DNA from: Nitrososphaerales archaeon TH5895
GTDB lineage: Archaea; Thermoproteota; Nitrososphaeria; Nitrososphaerales; Nitrososphaeraceae
Assembly (NCBI GenBank): GCA_014523695.1
Contig: JAATVS010000542.1
Span: 1-8,111 of the forward strand
Reading direction: 5' to 3'
Length of the DNA: 8,111 nucleotides
The position numbers and the translations under genes are program-made. How positions within the stretch are numbered: position 1 is the first letter of the stretch; each line of letters opens with the position of its first letter. Below, one piece after another: positions 1 to 5,918 of this stretch. The notes beneath the pieces are model-generated. The model had not been told where the DNA came from, made no database searches, and saw nothing but the letters and a program-made list of their open reading frames with translations.

Positions 1-210
1 GATGGCAAGCTATATTATACTATAGGCGAGCAGGGCAAAAACCAACTGGCATTGGCATGTTTGAATAACCAGGCCCAGCATCTCCCAACTGCAGACCAAG
101 TTGCTGCCAAGAATTGGACTACATACGAAGGTAAGGTGCTCCGCCTGAATCCAGATGGCTCCATCCCTGAAGACAATCCTGAGATCAACGGAGTCAAAAG
201 CCACGTCTAA
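1..210 (+). pseudogene. Fragment of soluble PQQ-dependent glucose/sorbosone dehydrogenase
   Basis: Frame 1 is open from the left edge to TAA at 208-210 and gives 69 residues. The reading contains YYTIGEQGKNQLA, NNQAQH, TYEGKVLRLNPDGSIPEDNP and NGVKSHV, which I recognise from the soluble quinoprotein glucose dehydrogenase family (GSDH, six-bladed propeller, PQQ cofactor, normally a secreted sugar oxidase). Family members continue after the SH(V/I) position with a stretch ending in GHRNPQG. Here the similarity stops abruptly at V69, and the next bases belong to the photolyase on the other strand. The C-terminal half is therefore missing and the enzyme cannot be functional from this locus; whether the N-terminus exists is outside the window. 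The fragment is visibly more G+C-rich, with codons such as CTC, CGC and CTG, than the AT-rich genes beside it, which suggests a different origin for the two sides. Confidence 0.8.
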
Positions 211-867
211 GCATTGACTTCTACCGCCTCGAGCATAGATCTTTGTATTGTATGTTTCAAGTATCTGTTGGTATACATCTTCTTTTTTTCTATCTTCTAT
301 CTCCTTTGACAAAGAATAACTGGATCTGGAAGAATAATTATTGTAATTGTTTTTTAGCGGCTTCAAAGTAGAAACTTCTATTGCTTTATTGAAGAAATGA
401 GTAAACACCGTATAGGCTTTCCCATCAGAAGGCTTCATGATAGATCTAGGATCATTGATCAATAACAAGTCAGGATTTCGAATACATTTCACATTTTCTT
501 TTCTGCAGATATTGTATATGCCTTCATCTCTTTTTTTACTGAATACTGTATAATCATCATTAAAGTGGACTGCGCCAATTTTTTCTTTGACTATTAGCTC
601 TTTAACTACATTATGTACCTTTCCAGAGAACAAATGCAACCTAGAATTCTTTCGCTTTAGCTGTTGATCTAAATCCCTTAGAGATTCTATCATGAATTGT
701 ATAGCATTGTCATTTTTTCGTTTATTAGGAATAGTATGGAGTAACTGTTCATCTAATATAAAGCAAGGAATAACTTGTCCTGCCTGACTTAATGCCGATA
801 TAAGTCCCGTGTTATCTTCAAGGCGTAAGTCACGCCTAAATATGAATAAGGATTTTTCGTAGTCCAA
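10..867 (-). CDS. phr: Truncated DNA photolyase (N-terminal domain only, chimeric 3' end)
   Basis: Class I photolyases repair UV pyrimidine dimers using FAD and an antenna pigment. Residues 10-22 (FRRDLRLEDNTGL) and 150-161 (KAYTVFTHFFNK) are hallmarks of the N-terminal antenna-binding Rossmann domain. The reading reaches the GGRSQCL segment (214-220) that opens the FAD-binding helical domain, then residues 221-285 are only the antisense of the dehydrogenase fragment. Intact enzymes are about 450-480 aa, so essentially the whole FAD/DNA-binding domain is lost and repair activity is not expected. True photolyase sequence is 208-867. The start is TTG at 865-867: an in-frame TGA lies 9 nt upstream, so no longer start exists. 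That TGA is the stop of the upstream small gene, and the close spacing suggests co-transcription. Alternative explanation: a chimeric assembly join rather than a real deletion. Confidence 0.85.
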   Translation of the reverse strand: MDYEKSLFIFRRDLRLEDNTGLISALSQAGQVIPCFILDEQLLHTIPNKRKNDNAIQFMIESLRDLDQQLKRKNSRLHLFSGKVHNVVKELIVKEKIGAVHFNDDYTVFSKKRDEGIYNICRKENVKCIRNPDLLLINDPRSIMKPSDGKAYTVFTHFFNKAIEVSTLKPLKNNYNNYSSRSSYSLSKEIEDRKKEDVYQQILETYNTKIYARGGRSQCLDVAFDSVDLRIVFRDGAIWIQAEHLTFVCSPILGSNLVCSWEMLGLVIQTCQCQLVFALLAYSII

Positions 868-876
868 TTCCTTTAA

Positions 877-1215
877 TCAGGCATTAAATAATTCATTATC
901 TAACTTCTTGAGATGTCTTAAGTTTTTTATTTGAATATTGTTGCTAACTGTAATTAACTGTGAAAACTTTGATTTGGCCTTATTTTCTAAAACTATAATT
1001 TCCTTATCCTTATATCGTATCGATATAGTCAGGCTATTATTTGTAAGATATTTTGCAAAATCCTTTGCTTCTGAGATCTTTTCCCTTATACTTATTTTGG
1101 TGGGACTCTCTCTATTCTCTTTACTATTATCGTCAACATGGTCTTTTGGATTGAGTAAATTTAATACAATTTGACCATTCTCGGCTCCGATTTCTAATAC
1201 CGGTTGATTTGTCAT
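877..1215 (-). CDS. Small conserved-looking protein of unknown function, upstream of photolyase
   Basis: I do not recognise a family. Starting from ATG at 1213-1215 the product is 112 aa, beginning MTNQPVLEIGAENGQ. An in-frame TTG at 1231-1233 would add six residues, but the ATG is preferred because a T/A-rich box-like sequence lies about 30 nt upstream on this strand, as expected for a leaderless archaeal mRNA. The protein is soluble: a short hydrophobic strand (QIVLNLL), then a charged region (DDNSKENRES), an amphipathic helix (EKISEAKDFAKYL), alternating strand-like sequence (SLTISIRYKDKEIIVLE) and a basic C-terminus (KNLRHLKKLDNEL). No membrane segment or Cys cluster is seen. Only 9 nt separate its TGA from the photolyase start, so the two were probably one transcript. 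The opposite-strand frame at 938-1174 is its shadow. Confidence 0.6.
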   Translation of the reverse strand: MTNQPVLEIGAENGQIVLNLLNPKDHVDDNSKENRESPTKISIREKISEAKDFAKYLTNNSLTISIRYKDKEIIVLENKAKSKFSQLITVSNNIQIKNLRHLKKLDNELFNA

Positions 1216-1349
1216 TCCAATTGTATCATACAACTTCTAAGACATTTAAGAAGTTCAGCAAAAGATTCGCTCATCTTCAATTGAACTATCTTGTTCCCCG
1301 AATTATTGAGAGACAAACCTTAATTGGCTGATCGTCTTGCCTATTGATA

Positions 1350-1597
1350 TTATCTTTCTATTTCATGGGTTAGAGAATGTGATTGCGCCTTAATCACTAG
1401 ATCACCATTAACACCCACTTTGCACTACCTAAACTTTGTCCACCTGACCCAGCTGCTCGAGGAATCTCAACTTCTAAACTTCTAAAACTATATGTAATCA
1501 CTGCTTCTTTTCCCGTCACTCTATCGATTAGCTGTCCTAATAAGTCTGGCCATTGAGTAGCAGTCTTTCGTATTTCAGATGTTTCGTTTTCACCCAT
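1350..1597 (-). pseudogene. Small unknown gene with a 1-base frameshift near its 3' end
   Basis: The ATG-started frame (1595-1597) gives 66 aa and stops at TAG 1397-1399. Just before the stop, at about 1408-1415, changing frame by one base turns the tail ...SAKWVL into a coherent continuation NGDLVIKAQSHSLTHEIER, ending at TAA 1350-1352, total about 82 aa. Adding one base in GGGTGTTAATGG restores the frame, which points to a 1-nt deletion or a sequencing error in the short G/T run. The predicted product is a small soluble protein with a helix (TATQWPDLLGQLIDRVTG) followed by strand-like blocks (AVITYSFRSLEVEIP; AKWVLNGDLVIKA). I do not recognise the family. A TATA-like TTAATATA on this strand (1621-1628) lies about 25 nt before the ATG, consistent with a leaderless transcript. 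Confidence 0.55.
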
Positions 1598-1620
1598 AAT
1601 AAAACTCGTAATTCATTACT

Positions 1621-1628
1621 TATATTAA
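1621..1628 (-). promoter_or_regulatory. TATA box for the small gene at 1350-1597
   Basis: The minus strand reads TTAATATA here, centred about 27 nt upstream of the ATG at 1597. This is the archaeal TBP-box spacing expected when transcription starts at or next to the start codon. Predicted from position and composition only. Confidence 0.4.
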
Positions 1629-1733
1629 TTACCTACAATTATCTTATAGTGCCTAATTATCACTCTAGTTACACTCGGTTTCTCAATAATCCTCAAATGT
1701 GTAGAGTTTTAATTGAAATGAATTAACAGTTAG

Positions 1734-1758
1734 CACTAGTCGGATTTTTCGAATAGTG
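1734..1758. promoter_or_regulatory. Inverted repeat abutting the TATA box, candidate operator
   Basis: CACTAGTCG at 1734-1742 is repeated inverted as CGAATAGTG at 1750-1758, with 8 of 9 positions matching and a 7-nt T-rich spacer. It ends exactly where the TATA-like TTTATATT (1759-1766) begins, covering the position of the archaeal BRE/TFB contact. A dimeric regulator bound here would directly affect TBP/TFB loading. The binding protein is unknown. Confidence 0.4.
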
Positions 1759-1766
1759 TTTATATT
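1759..1766 (+). promoter_or_regulatory. TATA box for the Rossmann/membrane protein gene
   Basis: TTTATATT lies about 55 nt upstream of the TTG start at 1817. With usual archaeal spacing, transcription would begin near 1788 and leave a leader of about 30 nt, long enough to hold the Shine-Dalgarno sequence at 1803-1809. Confidence 0.45.
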
Positions 1767-1802
1767 GTATGAATACAGAAATCAGCTAGGAGAAAAACTC
1801 TA

Positions 1803-1809
1803 AGGTGAT
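1803..1809 (+). promoter_or_regulatory. Shine-Dalgarno sequence that fixes the TTG start at 1817
   Basis: AGGTGAT is complementary to the archaeal 16S 3' end (ATCACCT) over 7 nt and sits 7 nt before TTG at 1817-1819. An ATG at 1808-1810 is in frame but is followed at once by two stop codons, so it cannot be the start. This makes TTG the supported initiation codon. Confidence 0.65.
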
Positions 1810-1816
1810 GTAATAA

Positions 1817-3256
1817 TTGTTAGAACAGAATAATACACTTCAGACTGAGTATGATATTCACCTCATAGACAACTCAGATGAAAGGCATTTAACAATTCTG
1901 GTAACAGGATGTAGTGGATTTATTGGAAGTCATCTAGTTGACAGACTTTTAAAAGAAGCTAGAAATCACAAGTACGAGATTAGAGGCATGACTCGTGATA
2001 TAAAGTCTATAGAAGGATTTTTTGACGAAAAAAGTAATAAAGATCTTGAATTTGTTCGTGCAGATGCTTCCAAATATCAAGATTTGGTCAAGGCAATGAG
2101 AGGTGTCGATATAGCATTCTATCTAATTCATTCAATGGAAGGATCGTCTAAGGATTGGAAAAAATTTGCAGAGCGTGATCGAATAGCTGCTTCAAACTTT
2201 GCAAGTGCCGCAACTGAATGTGGAGTAGAGAGAATAATTTATCTTGGTGGTCTAGTACATGAAAATGAAGAACAACAAGACAATTTATCTGAACACATGC
2301 GAAGTAGGTTGGAAGTTGGTCAAATCCTAACAAAGTCAACTGCAAAAGTTACGATATTTCGCGCTGCAATTATACTTGGTCAAGGTGGAGGCTCATTTCA
2401 AATGTTACAATATTTAGTGGAGAGACTTCCAGTTATGGTGTGCCCTAAGTGGGTTTTAACAAAATCACAACCCATAGCTCTAGATGATGTTATCACTTAT
2501 TTGATCAAGTCAATCGATACAAAAGAAACTGAAGGAAAGTCATTTGATCTTGGCGGGCCAGATATACTGTCGTACCTTGATATGATGAGACGATATGGAA
2601 AAATGCTTGGCAAGTTAGTCAAGATTATAATTATCCCTTTTCTTACTCCTAGACTTTCCTCGTACTGGATTGATCTCATCACTCCTGTTAAGGCTTCATT
2701 GGCCAGACCTCTGATAGAGAGTCTTAAACATGAAGCAATTGTAAAAGATGATTCACTAGGACGTATTATTCCATTTAGGCTCAAAACGTTTGAGGAATCA
2801 ATAGACATAGCAAGAAAGAAAGAGAAGAGGCAGAGAAATAGCGTTACTCAAAGAAAGGAGCGCGTTACCCACTCTGCTAGCAATAAAATCTTACTAATAT
2901 CTTTGGTATTGTTAGCAGTAGTAGGATCCACCTACTATATGATAGACATAAGCCCAGAGTTGTTAAGCATTAATTGGCTTGTCCTCAACGGCTTGTGGTA
3001 TTTTGGTATTGCCTTTTCAATATTTTTTATCCGAAACGGGGCAAGGTTAGGTGCCATAATTGCAGGAACCATTGGATGGATTACACTTGCGTTTTGGCTA
3101 CTTGATAGCATAGGCACAGCGTCAGGAAATCCTTTGATAGCTAGTTCATCTTCTATAGAGGTAACTATTAGAAATTTAACTGGAGTCGTTATAGCCGGAT
3201 TAGTTGTTGCATCCTCTCACAATGTCTTCCATAAAATACGAATCTACGGATTGTAA
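1817..3256 (+). CDS. NAD(P)-binding Rossmann (atypical SDR/YbjT-like) protein with C-terminal membrane domain
   Basis: 479 aa. Residues 26-37 (TILVTGCSGFIG) form the first beta strand and a GxxGxxG dinucleotide-binding loop (G31, G34, G37). Other marks of the YbjT/NmrA-like atypical SDR group are FYLIHSM (101-107), ERIIYLGGL (138-146), a QPIALDDVITYL block (218-229) and FDLGGPDILSY (243-253). The classical SDR catalytic YxxxK is not evident where expected, so it may be a redox sensor or non-classical reductase rather than a dehydrogenase. After a charged linker rich in Lys/Arg (333-350) come four predicted membrane helices near 358-376, 386-405, 411-429 and 452-468, so the Rossmann domain is tethered to the cytoplasmic face. 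Bacterial relatives often carry a different C-terminal domain; the membrane tail is unusual. The TTG start is backed by the Shine-Dalgarno at 1803-1809. Substrate unknown. Confidence 0.8.
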   Translation: MLEQNNTLQTEYDIHLIDNSDERHLTILVTGCSGFIGSHLVDRLLKEARNHKYEIRGMTRDIKSIEGFFDEKSNKDLEFVRADASKYQDLVKAMRGVDIAFYLIHSMEGSSKDWKKFAERDRIAASNFASAATECGVERIIYLGGLVHENEEQQDNLSEHMRSRLEVGQILTKSTAKVTIFRAAIILGQGGGSFQMLQYLVERLPVMVCPKWVLTKSQPIALDDVITYLIKSIDTKETEGKSFDLGGPDILSYLDMMRRYGKMLGKLVKIIIIPFLTPRLSSYWIDLITPVKASLARPLIESLKHEAIVKDDSLGRIIPFRLKTFEESIDIARKKEKRQRNSVTQRKERVTHSASNKILLISLVLLAVVGSTYYMIDISPELLSINWLVLNGLWYFGIAFSIFFIRNGARLGAIIAGTIGWITLAFWLLDSIGTASGNPLIASSSSIEVTIRNLTGVVIAGLVVASSHNVFHKIRIYGL

Positions 3257-3341
3257 CAAAAAGATAAATATATGAAACATTTGATCACATGAACTATTTT
3301 ATAATAATTAATTTAGCACTATGCCTCATTTTTACCCATCA

Positions 3342-3350
3342 TTTTAAATA
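3342..3350 (+). promoter_or_regulatory. TATA box for the B12-binding protein gene
   Basis: TTTTAAATA is centred about 29 nt before the TTG at 3376, which fits a leaderless mRNA starting at or very near the start codon. No Shine-Dalgarno sequence is seen before this TTG. Confidence 0.4.
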
Positions 3351-3367
3351 GTAATTTAAATTACTAT
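3348..3367. promoter_or_regulatory. Perfect 20-bp palindrome at the B12 gene promoter, candidate operator
   Basis: ATAGTAATTTAAATTACTAT is a perfect palindrome with no spacer. It overlaps the end of a TATA-like TTTTAAATA (3342-3350) and ends 8 nt before the TTG start at 3376. A dimeric protein bound here would cover the expected transcription start. Autoregulation by the downstream B12 protein is possible but unproven. Because it is so AT-rich, chance is more likely than for a mixed-composition palindrome. Confidence 0.45.
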
Positions 3368-3375
3368 ATCATTAG

Positions 3376-4269
3376 TTGGTATACATACGAAGAAAAAAAG
3401 TAAAAGGTATTGATTATGCATACTTAGTAAGAAGCGTATGGGATCATACAAACAGAACTTCAAAGCAAGAGACAGTAAAATACCTAGGTAAAGCAGCATC
3501 AATTACAGAAGAGATGATCCCTTTAGAGTATCGCAATGAGCCTTCTATTATTTCGTTTATAACACGATACAGCCGTATTGACATGAAGAGAAATGATTCT
3601 TTGACTAGGAAGTTAGGTCAAAATCTATTTGAAATGCTATCCACTGGTGATCTGCGTGGTGTAATCAAAATTTGTGATAAATATGCAAATCTGTTTGGAA
3701 TGATGCATTTCTTTGATAATTTGTTAAGACCGATAATGTACGAAATTGGGCGATTATGGGAAGAAGAAAAACTTGACGTTGCGACAGAACATGTATGTGT
3801 CAATACAGCAAATGCTTTAGTCAAAATAATAAATGAAAGGCAGTTAAAATCTGTTGCTAGACACCATAACAAAAGAAAGATATTCATATGCACACCAAAC
3901 GGAGAACAACATAACCTAGCCTGCAATATTATAGAATCTACTCTACTCTCAAAGGGATATAAAGTCTACAATGCCTCTCCATCATTGCCTGCAGATTCAA
4001 TAACTCATTCGTTAAGTAAGATTATGCCTGACGCCATTTTGATATCTGTAACCTTAGAAGATAACATTCAGATTGCCAAGAGCTTGGCAAGAAAAATTAG
4101 GACTGGATTTACTTCATTGCCAATTATTGTCGGTGGATTAGCATTTAATGACGCAACTAAAATTTCTGGTTTCGATACAATCAACAACACTATAATTATT
4201 AGAAATGTTGCCCTCATAGATGCGATAAGAATAATAAGATCAAAAATAATGACAACATCCTATGCGTAA
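3376..4269 (+). CDS. Cobalamin-binding (CarH/LitR-like sensor domain) protein with transposase-like N-terminal module
   Basis: 297 aa. Residues 3-40 (YIRRKKVKG, YLVRSVW, KQETVKYLGKA) match the beta-rich N-terminal module known from IS1634-type transposases and several archaeal proteins, here replacing the MerR HTH of bacterial CarH. Residues 75-160 are a B12-binding helical cap with W128, then nine residues, then E138-H139, the W-x9-EH signature of CarH. Residues 166-290 are a Rossmann B12-binding fold in which NGEQHN (175-180) aligns with the E-x-H loop, so H179 would be the lower cobalt ligand; VGGLAF (252-257) is the late glycine-rich strand. The residue after W128 is Glu, whereas CarH has the His that makes its light-state bis-His link, so photochemistry may differ. 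TTG start with TATA-like box about 29 nt upstream. Likely role: cobalamin- or light-responsive regulator or sensor; DNA binding is inferred. Confidence 0.75.
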   Translation: MVYIRRKKVKGIDYAYLVRSVWDHTNRTSKQETVKYLGKAASITEEMIPLEYRNEPSIISFITRYSRIDMKRNDSLTRKLGQNLFEMLSTGDLRGVIKICDKYANLFGMMHFFDNLLRPIMYEIGRLWEEEKLDVATEHVCVNTANALVKIINERQLKSVARHHNKRKIFICTPNGEQHNLACNIIESTLLSKGYKVYNASPSLPADSITHSLSKIMPDAILISVTLEDNIQIAKSLARKIRTGFTSLPIIVGGLAFNDATKISGFDTINNTIIIRNVALIDAIRIIRSKIMTTSYA

Positions 4270-4374
4270 CAAAAATGGTAATAGTTTAAAATGACCTATT
4301 CAATCTATTTAATTCTGGCACTACACCAAAAGACTATTTTGATCTCAAATTACATGAATTGCAAAGAATTACAA

Positions 4375-4380
4375 TTTTAA
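4375..4380 (+). promoter_or_regulatory. TATA box for the small membrane protein gene
   Basis: TTTTAA is centred about 26 nt before TTG at 4403, the spacing expected for a leaderless transcript. There is no Shine-Dalgarno match in front of the TTG. The remaining bases from 4270 to 4402 show nothing else I can support. Confidence 0.4.
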
Positions 4381-4402
4381 GTTGATACAATAACCGGTAG
4401 CA

Positions 4403-4891
4403 TTGTCACTATATTTATCGTATTTTCTCATTGGTCTGCTCGGCGGTATAATATCGACTGCTCTAATGACGTTAACTGAGATTCTATCCTGGAGGAAGTG
4501 GGGTTTGCATGGGGTATTTGAATGGCACGAAAACCAAACAATAACAAACCACTTGTTTAATATTTCAGATGACAAGAAGAATGATATTCATTTTAAAGGA
4601 ATTTTTTTCTTTCACTTCCTTAACGGTTCTCTTGCTGGAATAGCCTTTCCTTTTATTGTAAGTTTCTTTTTTAGCGATATTATCAATAACATTATATCAT
4701 TACTCCTATTAGGAATATTGTATGGTTTTGTACTCTGGATTATTACGCTAGTACCTATACATAAGCCTATAACTGGATTATCACCTTGGAATCATCCCTT
4801 GGGACATACGCCAGCACTTGCTAGTCTGGGTGGGCATATAGTCTACGGTCTTGTCCTTGGTTTTATAATACTCGCTTTTTTCAGATCATGA
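4403..4891 (+). CDS. Small four-helix membrane protein of unknown function
   Basis: 162 aa with predicted membrane helices near 5-27 (FLIGLLGGIISTALMTL), 68-90 (FFFHFLNGSLAGIAF), 94-118 and 141-160 (GGHIVYGLVLGFIILAFF). The glycine-rich first helix and the final GHIVYGLVLG pattern recall the YagU/DUF1440-type membrane proteins, but that is a weak resemblance. Loops carry conserved-looking polar clusters, WRKWGLHGVFEWHENQ (30-45) and SPWNHPLGHTPALA (127-140), with several His and Trp residues that could bind a ligand or metal. TTG at 4403-4405 is the only start that keeps helix 1 intact, and a TATA-like sequence lies at leaderless distance. It follows the B12 protein on the same strand after a 133-nt gap with its own promoter, so it is probably a separate transcript in the same functional neighbourhood. 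Confidence 0.65.
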   Translation: MSLYLSYFLIGLLGGIISTALMTLTEILSWRKWGLHGVFEWHENQTITNHLFNISDDKKNDIHFKGIFFFHFLNGSLAGIAFPFIVSFFFSDIINNIISLLLLGILYGFVLWIITLVPIHKPITGLSPWNHPLGHTPALASLGGHIVYGLVLGFIILAFFRS

Positions 4892-4906
4892 AGTGTACAT
4901 GAACTA

Positions 4907-5062
4907 CTAACAATAATGCATAAATGCTTCTTGCTCAAAGGATTCTATAGCGACAGTAGCAGCTAAGGTTACATACGTCACACGCTCACTATTAAGAGTT
5001 GAGTTAAATGTCTCATAAAATCCCGAAGTTTTCGATTTATTATTAACAAATGTAATCAACAT
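4907..5062 (-). CDS. Possible 51-aa hypothetical protein
   Basis: An open frame from ATG 5060-5062 to TAG 4907-4909, followed by a second in-frame TAG. The product begins MLITFVNNKSKTSGFY, has a hydrophobic middle (RVTYVTLAATVAIES) and ends FMHYC. I recognise no family. It starts just after the stop of the decayed gene at 5081 and in the same frame, so it may be read-through remnant sequence rather than a gene. A TTG at 5075-5077 could add six residues. Weak evidence only. Confidence 0.2.
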   Translation of the reverse strand: MLITFVNNKSKTSGFYETFNSTLNSERVTYVTLAATVAIESFEQEAFMHYC

Positions 5063-5080
5063 AGTGAAAGCCAATTTCAA

Positions 5081-5661
5081 TTAACCAAAAGTTTGTTCAT
5101 GCAATGCAAGTGATATCGTATTCAAAAGAGCTAACAAAGAAAGTCTTTGAGCATTTAAACTTATCATGGTGAGCTGAACGTGCTTTATCTAGTGAATAAG
5201 GATTATCACCTTTGTTCTGAGATGACTTTAGTAAAATAATTACTTCCTCAGACTTCGGATGTATTTTCAATATTCTTTTACTAATATTCTACTGTGTTAT
5301 CTTCATTATGTCTAAGTGTTCTTTGTTAAATGCTATTGGTACGATTAATGGACTGCGACATTCTGTATACCTGAATCTGTCTAACACTTCGGGCTTTAGC
5401 TTCTCATATGCTTGGTATTCCCCGTGCTAGTGTAGTAATTCATAGTATAATGAACTCGCGCTAGCATCAATGAATGCCTTACACGCTGAATACTTTTGAA
5501 TAGGTTGATTTAGCTTCTTTAGCATGATATTGTAGATAGGATTCTTGAAAGATTCGTGATATACTACTCGCATTTGATTATCAATATATAAGCTTGAAAG
5601 GTCTGGATATGCTTTGTTTAAGACCTTCAATCAGTCGGTCGAGGATTTCTGCTCCGATCTC
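5081..5661 (-). pseudogene. Decayed gene, terminase/RNase H-like nuclease in appearance
   Basis: No single frame is open, but three minus-strand frames join into one protein-like reading. The first piece, EIGAEILDRLIEGL (5661-5620), shifts at an A run near 5619 into NKAYPDLSSLYIDNQ...KYSACKAFIDASASSLYYELLH. TAG at 5427-5429 interrupts, then HGEYQAYEKLKPEVLDRF...RSPLIVPIAFNKEHLDIM follows. A second TAG is at 5289-5291, then SKRILKIHPKSEEVI...KGDNPYSLDKARSAHHD. A 1-nt shift at 5162 then leads to SLNAQRLSLLALLN and TAA at 5081. The AFIDAS strand and the final YSLDKARSAHHD..LNA.RL motif resemble the acidic residues of a large-terminase nuclease domain, which would make this a proviral or mobile-element remnant. 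That family call is tentative. The decay itself (two nonsense codons and two shifts) is read directly. Confidence 0.45.
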
Positions 5662-5697
5662 TGTCCCTTATACGAAACGCGCTTGCAAACACAATTA

Positions 5698-5851
5698 ATG
5701 GCAAAAATGCTGAGCTGCCAGTGTGGTTGGACACTTATATCTCCCTAGAGGGTTGAAGACGTTAAGAAGCATGCAATGATACATGCTAAGGACTGTCATC
5801 CTGCTGACCGAAACAGAAGACGAAGTCTTAAAGATGATCAAGACTGTCTAG
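5698..5851 (+). pseudogene. Decayed small Cys/His protein, DUF1059-like
   Basis: From ATG 5698-5700 the frame reads MAKMLSCQCGWTLISP, hits TAG at 5746-5748, and continues RVEDVKKHAMIHAKDCHP. A 1-nt shift near 5803 then gives LTETEDEVLKMIKTV and TAG at 5849-5851. The spliced reading of about 50 aa has the build of the DUF1059 family of small putative metal-binding proteins: an N-terminal Cys-x-Cys-Gly-Trp, a helix with His-x3-His and a Cys-His-Pro, and a C-terminal acidic helix ending in an M-I-K motif. It is inactivated by one nonsense codon and one frameshift, unless these are sequencing errors. It points toward the 3' end of the regulator pseudogene, which is on the other strand. The longer plus-strand frame running on to 6057 is antisense to that regulator beyond 5919. 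Confidence 0.45.
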
Positions 5852-5918
5852 TGGCTAAGAGTGCAGAAGATCTTTTGCCGTCACTATGTCAAATAGCGTC
5901 TGCCGCTTTTGTAGAATC

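Noticed and set aside
938..1174. Plus-strand 78-aa hydrophobic frame
   Set aside because: It is fully antisense to the small gene at 877-1215, with no promoter or ribosome site of its own.
2148..3117. Three minus-strand frames inside the Rossmann gene
   Set aside because: They are shadows of a clearly recognised plus-strand protein.
4884..4901. TCATG...CATGA short inverted repeat after the membrane protein gene as a terminator
   Set aside because: The arms are only 5 bp, the loop is 7 nt and no T run follows; not distinguishable from chance.
5289..5429. Two in-frame TAG codons in a protein-like frame, suggesting pyrrolysine
   Set aside because: The same region also carries frameshifts and has no sign of pyl genes or methylamine methyltransferase sequence, so ordinary decay explains it better.
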